Part shown: positions 5,587 to 6,071 of the stretch, in pieces
Layout: each line of letters opens with the position of its first letter
Position numbering within the stretch: the first letter of the stretch is position 1
NCBI GenBank assembly: GCA_900759435.1
Contig: CAAEVD010000207.1
Span: forward strand, 1 to 6,071
Direction: 5' to 3'
DNA from: an uncultured Collinsella sp.
GTDB taxonomy: Bacteria > Actinomycetota > Coriobacteriia > Coriobacteriales > Coriobacteriaceae
Length of the DNA stretch: 6,071 bases
Notes under the pieces: generated by a model
What the model saw: the letters and a program-made list of their open reading frames with translations, nothing else
Told to the model about the DNA's origin: nothing
Database searches by the model: none
Translations under genes and position numbers: made by a program

Positions 5587-5641
5587 TCTTGATCTGTAGC
5601 AGGTAGGACCGTTTTGGCCGAATAGGTGTTACAGATTGAGA
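5587..5641. repeat. Array unit 4 (inverted repeat, most diverged)
   Basis: Arms 5587-5601 (TCTTGATCTGTAGCA) and 5627-5641 (TGTTACAGATTGAGA). Twelve Watson-Crick pairs plus three G-U type wobbles in plus-strand RNA. The left arm carries two changes not seen in any other arm. Confidence 0.82.
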
Positions 5642-5682
5642 CGATTTAGTCGAGGCGGCTCACAGGGGCAACGCACGGGCAC

Positions 5683-5715
5683 AAAAAAACGGAGCCGTGT
5701 TGCCACGACTCCGTT
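5683..5715 (-). terminator. Rho-independent terminator of the minus-strand phosphorylase gene
   Basis: Read on the minus strand, AACGGAG and CGTG-type arms (5704-5715 with 5688-5699) form a 12-position stem with one mismatch (5695/5708) and a 4-nt loop, followed by a run of seven T (5689-5683, two shared with the stem). It lies 28 bases beyond the stop codon of the minus-strand gene. Confidence 0.88.
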
Positions 5716-5742
5716 CCTCAAGAGGATGGTAAGGGGAATGGG

Positions 5743-6071
5743 TTAGTCCAGGTGCCAAATCTCGTCGTTGTACTGGGAGATCGTACGGTCGGACGAGAAG
5801 GCGCCGGCGTTGGCGATGTTGATCAGCGCCTTGCGCATCCAGGCATCCTGGTCCTCGTAGTCGGCCAGCACGCGCTCCTTGGTCTGGATGTACTCCTCAA
5901 TGTCGAGCAGGGCCATAAACCAGTCCTTGCCCTTGATGTCGTCGTGCAGACGCTGCAGGCGCTCCGCGTTGCCGGTCGCCATAAAGGCGGGGTTGGTGAT
6001 GAAGTCCACCAGCAGTTTGATGCCGGGCTTGCGGTAGAGCGCGCCGGCGTTGTAGGTGCCGTCGGCGTAGA
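5743..6071 (-). CDS. glgP: Glycogen/starch/alpha-glucan phosphorylase, C-terminal end, 5' part outside window
   Basis: The minus-strand frame is open from the right edge (6071) to a TAA stop at 5743-5745, showing the last 108 residues of a much longer protein (family members are usually about 750-850 residues). The FSSDRTISQYNDEIW segment (visible residues 91-105) is the characteristic C-terminus of GT35 phosphorylases (GlgP/MalP). It is preceded by a DWFMALLDIEEYIQTKERVLADY helix region (49-71) and WMRKALINIANAG (77-89), also typical. These enzymes release glucose-1-phosphate from alpha-1,4-glucan ends using pyridoxal phosphate; the catalytic and cofactor residues are outside the window. The apparent start at 6009 is only an internal GTG. 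The gene converges on the transporter operon. GlgP and MalP cannot be told apart from this end. Confidence 0.88.
   Translation of the reverse strand, partial: YADGTYNAGALYRKPGIKLLVDFITNPAFMATGNAERLQRLHDDIKGKDWFMALLDIEEYIQTKERVLADYEDQDAWMRKALINIANAGAFSSDRTISQYNDEIWHLD

Larger units (their letters stand above)
5346..5641. repeat. Array of eight 15-nt arms in alternating orientation, 40-nt period
   Basis: The consensus arm TCTCGATCTGTAACA, or its inverse, starts at 5346, 5386, 5426, 5466, 5506, 5546, 5587 and 5627. Orientation alternates strictly, and the start-to-start distance is 40 nt except one step of 41. All gaps are 25 nt except 26 before the seventh arm. Forward arms carry an extra conserved TTTG (TTCG in the second) just upstream. 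The gap sequences are only loosely alike. The array fills the space between the operon terminator and the minus-strand terminator and has no plausible coding frame. In layout it resembles enterobacterial BIMEs (alternating REP units), but the motif is different. It is not a CRISPR, because successive repeats are inverted and too short. Function unknown. Confidence 0.9.

Noticed and set aside
5346..5641. CRISPR array
   Set aside because: Successive repeats are inverted rather than direct, only 15 nt long, and the direct period of 80 nt contains partly similar gaps. No cas gene is visible.

Overview
The window looks like chromosome from a GC-rich, gut-type actinobacterium. The codon usage (strong preference for G or C in the third position) and the protein style are most reminiscent of Coriobacteriia such as Collinsella. 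That taxonomic call is inference from general resemblance, not a database match.

Layout, left to right: (1) 1-534 (+) is the 3' part of a GntR-family repressor of the HutC/UTRA type; its DNA-binding domain lies before the window. A long rho-independent terminator follows at 576-624. (2) 640-840 is an AT-rich regulatory region with four closely spaced TTGT/ACAA-type palindromes, a possible promoter and two GC-rich hairpins in the presumed 5' leader. (3) 841-5205 (+) is a complete carbohydrate ABC importer operon: a Tat-type lipoprotein substrate-binding protein, two MalF/MalG-type permeases (the second starting inside the stop codon of the first), and an MsmK/UgpC-type ATPase with an unusual lysine-rich insertion. 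GC-rich hairpins without a T-tract sit in two of the gaps, between binding protein and first permease and between second permease and ATPase. A terminator closes the operon at 5278-5317. (4) 5346-5641 is a non-coding array of eight 15-nt arms in strictly alternating orientation, every 40 nt (one step of 41), forming four 55-nt inverted-repeat units. (5) 5683-5715 is a terminator for the minus strand, and 5743-6071 (-) is the C-terminal end of a glycogen/alpha-glucan phosphorylase running off the right edge.

How it fits together: the UTRA repressor probably senses a sugar or sugar phosphate and controls the transporter through the palindromes next to the promoter. The binding protein captures a sugar or oligosaccharide outside the membrane, and the permeases and ATPase import it. 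The neighbouring phosphorylase makes an alpha-glucan or malto-oligosaccharide link conceivable, but it is convergently transcribed and the substrate is not settled by the sequence. The most unusual element is the alternating repeat array between the two convergent terminators. It resembles the architecture of REP/BIME elements of enterobacteria but has a different motif and very regular spacing.
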